Assembly: GCA_017462125.1 (NCBI GenBank)
Contig: JAFTRQ010000195.1
Coordinates: 1 to 7,483 of the forward strand
Origin: Clostridia bacterium
GTDB taxonomy: Bacteria > Bacillota_A > Clostridia > Oscillospirales > CAG-272
Length of the DNA stretch: 7,483 nt
Reading direction: 5' to 3'
Position 1 is the first letter of the stretch; each line of letters opens with the position of its first letter. The notes beneath the pieces were generated by a model. That model saw only the letters and a program-made list of their open reading frames with translations. It ran no database searches and was not told the origin of the DNA. The position numbers were made by a program, and so were the translations under genes. This document shows, one piece after another, positions 6,153 through 7,483 of the stretch.

Positions 6153-6214
6153 AAAATGAATCCATATTGCACTATATTTGGAAAAAGCGCAATCAAATTG
6201 AAAATTGGAGGATC

Positions 6215-6292
6215 GCGTGAAAGATGCTTCCGCTATATAGTGAAATGATCTTTTTCACGCATCGATTACTTTTAAAGCCGCTTTGCAGCGGC
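6215..6292 (+). other. Two hairpins in the rubredoxin leader
   Basis: GCGTGAAA/TTTCACGC (6215-6222/6253-6260) is a perfect 8-bp inverted repeat with a 30-nt loop. GCCGCT/AGCGGC (6277-6282/6287-6292) is a 6-bp stem with the tetraloop TTGC, ending just before the purine-rich ribosome binding site (GGAAAGGAG, 6293-6301). The second hairpin may stabilise the 5' end or keep the binding site exposed. No regulator is implied directly. Confidence 0.55.
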
Positions 6293-6307
6293 GGAAAGGA
6301 GATCCCT

Positions 6308-6463
6308 ATGAAATACGTTTGCCCCTGTGGCTATGAATACGATCCCGCTCTCGGTGATCCCGATAACGGCATCGCTCCCGGCACAGCTTGGGAGGATCTT
6401 CCCGAAGACTTCGTCTGTCCTACCTGTGGACTTGATAAGGATGCTTTCGAGAAGGAAGATTGA
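6308..6463 (+). CDS. Rubredoxin with C-x-C first metal knuckle
   Basis: Encodes 51 aa, the usual rubredoxin size. This is a cytosolic one-electron carrier with a single Fe(SCys)4 centre. The start is the ATG at 6308 with AGGAG (6297-6301) 6 nt upstream. An in-frame ATG at 6224 would add an implausible tail and place the SD inside the gene. Conserved parts are Y9, D12-P13, the [11 protein letters not shown] stretch (16-26), L31-P32 and the second knuckle C37-P-T-C40-G. The first knuckle reads C5-P6-C7-G8, one residue shorter than the common C-x-x-C-G. The codons TGC CCC TGT GGC are unambiguous. With rubrerythrin 386 bp upstream, it is the natural electron donor for that peroxidase, though this is an inference. 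It ends in a T-tailed terminator. Confidence 0.95.
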   Translation: MKYVCPCGYEYDPALGDPDNGIAPGTAWEDLPEDFVCPTCGLDKDAFEKED

Positions 6464-6484
6464 TTAAAAACCAGATAAAACTAC

Positions 6485-6530
6485 GCGGTGACCGCTCTTC
6501 GTGCTGACAGAGCGGTTGCCGCTCTTTTTT
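6485..6530 (+). terminator. Intrinsic terminator after rubredoxin, with overlapping alternative stems
   Basis: AGAGCGG/CCGCTCT (6509-6515/6519-6525) is a 7-bp GC-rich stem with a 3-nt loop, running directly into T6 (6525-6530), a classical intrinsic terminator. The same 5' arm can instead pair upstream (ACCGCTCT/AGAGCGGT, 6491-6498/6509-6516), and GCGG/CCGC (6485-6488/6492-6495) is a further option. Only one of the two main stems can exist at a time. Confidence 0.85.
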
Positions 6531-6625
6531 GCTCAAACTGTGGTGTTTTTGTGGTGTTTGCGGCTTGATTTTGGAGTGGAATGGGAGTCAAAATGGAAAT
6601 TTGAAAATTGGCATTTTTTATTATA

Positions 6626-6659
6626 CCAAAAAGCCTGTTCTTGCGAACAGGCTTTTTGG
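6626..6659. terminator. Perfect 15-bp bidirectional-type terminator hairpin
   Basis: Arms 6626-6640 and 6645-6659 are perfectly complementary around the loop TTGC. A5 opens the 5' arm and T5 lies in the 3' arm, so the stem works as a terminator shape in either direction. It lies about 160 bp beyond the rubredoxin stop and 250 bp before the LysR gene, insulating the two. No minus-strand gene that would use it is visible. The stretch 6531-6625 between the terminators holds nothing I can support. Confidence 0.7.
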
Positions 6660-6789
6660 GTTGTTTGCGGAAAGGTTGCAACTGATGTTGTGTAAAACTA
6701 CGTTCTTTTTTTGCGAAGGGGAGTATCGGTACGAAGAACACAAGAGATCATATATCGATAGATGGTATATACTGCTTTGTTTCACAATT

Positions 6790-6826
6790 ATTGTACCAAA
6801 AAAAATCACGATTATTGCACCAATAA
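6790..6826 (+). promoter_or_regulatory. Candidate LysR operator repeats
   Basis: The word ATTGTACCA (6790-6798) recurs with one change as ATTGCACCA (6814-6822), 24 bp further on. It recurs inverted as TGGTACAAT (6856-6864), where it overlaps the LysR -10 box. The second copy sits inside a 15-bp palindrome with arms TTATTG/CAATAA (6812-6817/6821-6826), ending 9 bp before the -35 box. LysR regulators usually bind short interrupted dyads upstream of target promoters, including their own. The link to this gene is by position only. Confidence 0.45.
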
Positions 6827-6835
6827 AAAAACACC

Positions 6836-6864
6836 TTGAATTATTCACACTTTTGTGGTACAAT
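6836..6864 (+). promoter_or_regulatory. Promoter of the LysR-family gene
   Basis: TTGAAT (6836-6841) and TACAAT (6859-6864) are spaced 17 bp apart, a good sigma-A match. The expected start is near 6871, about 38 nt before the ATG at 6909. The stretch 6661-6789 upstream is AT-rich and shows no other feature I can support. Confidence 0.75.
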
Positions 6865-6908
6865 AAAATAAATATGCAAGCAAATACATAGAGAGGGGGG
6901 TCTTGTAT

Positions 6909-7483
6909 ATGAATATTTTACATATGAAATACGCGGTCGAAGTTGCAAGACTCGGCTCGCTGAATAAGGCGGCGGAAACGCTGATGATCGCACAACCGAA
7001 TATCAGCCGATCTATCAAGGAGCTCGAAGCCGATCTTGGAATTACCATATTCAGGCGTAGTACACAAGGAATGGTTTTGACTCCTGATGGCGAAGAGTTT
7101 ATGGATTATGCGCGTGATATTCTTCACCGTATCGATAAGATCGAGCAGTCCTACCGTGACGGATCGCATAAAAAGCGCAAGTTTTCAATCTCTGTTCCTC
7201 GCGCGTGCTATATCTCTGCAGCAATGGCGGAATTTTCAAAAAACATCGGAGATACTCCCGTAGAAATATACTACAAGGAAACCAACTCCAAATAGACCAT
7301 AAAAAAGCTTCTTGAAAACGAATACAATCTCGGTATCATTCGGTAATCGGATAACTATGATAATTACTACAAGGATATGCTTGAGGAAAAAGGACTTTCT
7401 TATGAGCTTGTGGCAGAGTTCTCCTACGTTCTTCTTATGAGTCGTGACAATCCTCTCGCTGCAAAGGAAACGATTACTTACGA
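6909..7483 (+). pseudogene. LysR-family regulator, interrupted by two in-frame stops, runs off window
   Basis: Begins M-N-I-L-H-M-K-Y-A-V-E-V at the ATG at 6909, with a G-rich ribosome site (6893-6900) 8 nt upstream. An in-frame TTG at 6903 is too close to that site. The winged helix-turn-helix (about residues 1-60; G-S-L-N-K-A-A-E-T-L, then A-Q-P-N-I-S-R-S-I-K-E-L-E) is intact, and the effector domain begins near residue 92. After 128 codons TAG (7293-7295) interrupts, and TAA (7344-7346) interrupts 17 codons later. The same frame continues as clear LysR effector-domain sequence to 7483 (D-M-L-E-E-K-G-L-S-Y-E-L-V, then V-L-L-M-S-R-D-N-P-L-A). TAG fits a single C-to-T change of CAG. TAA is consistent with loss of three bases, since a residue or two seems missing after I-I-R. 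Unless these are sequence errors, only a 128-aa DNA-binding fragment is made. Confidence 0.85.

Noticed and set aside
6224..6307. Longer N-terminus for rubredoxin
   Set aside because: The extension has no homology-like features, contains the hairpin and SD of the real start, and no ribosome site precedes it.
6540..6560. Tandem GTGGTGTTT words
   Set aside because: Only two imperfect copies, no flanking structure; taken as chance in a TG-rich stretch.
6501..6891. Small open frames between rubredoxin and LysR, both strands
   Set aside because: They run through two terminators and the LysR promoter, lack ribosome sites and show low-complexity or random composition.
7293..7346. Stop-codon recoding in place of LysR pseudogenisation
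   Set aside because: Both TAG and TAA occur within 17 codons in one gene, while TAA and TGA act as normal stops of other genes here. Recoding of both is not credible from this evidence.

Overview
The window reads as a piece of chromosome from an anaerobic Clostridia-type Firmicute, probably an uncultured gut lineage. The evidence is strong AGGAGG-like ribosome binding sites, near-consensus TTGACA/TATAAT sigma-A promoters with 17-bp spacers, CUT1 transporter genes with no ATPase gene beside them, and a reverse rubrerythrin plus rubredoxin of the kind strict anaerobes use against peroxide. I cannot fix genus or species from sequence alone.

Layout. Positions 1-180 hold a dense cluster of short hairpins joined by repeated linker words, and no gene. 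From 210 to 4391 everything is on the minus strand. A sugar-type ABC importer operon (membrane permease 1, membrane permease 2, lipoprotein binding protein) starts from a near-perfect promoter at 4428-4456. A small double OB-fold-like lipoprotein gene follows, with its own near-perfect promoter at 956-984. Positions 4392-4815 carry the operon promoter, a strong hairpin, and a segment of about 200 bp that is open on both strands and that I cannot assign.

From 4816 onward genes are on the plus strand. First is an Rrf2-family regulator with a cysteine cluster, whose promoter is followed at once by a 10+5+10 dyad that looks like its own operator. It is followed after 38 bp by a reverse rubrerythrin. 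A 386-bp gap then contains candidate RNA structure, and next comes a 51-aa rubredoxin with an unusual C-x-C first knuckle, ending in a good intrinsic terminator. This reads as a redox-sensed peroxide-detoxification module: an Fe-S or redox sensor, a diiron peroxidase and an electron carrier.

Positions 6464-6908 hold two terminators and the promoter and operator region of a LysR-type regulator. That gene (from 6909) is broken by two in-frame stops but stays recognisable in the same frame to the window end, so it is a pseudogene or contains sequence errors.

Most worth a second look: the structured, wobble-paired segment between rubrerythrin and rubredoxin, the Rrf2 operator pair, the C-x-C rubredoxin, the binding protein with both a lipid anchor and a C-terminal membrane helix, and the double-stop LysR gene. 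No CRISPR array, tRNA, rRNA, transposase or integrase was seen.
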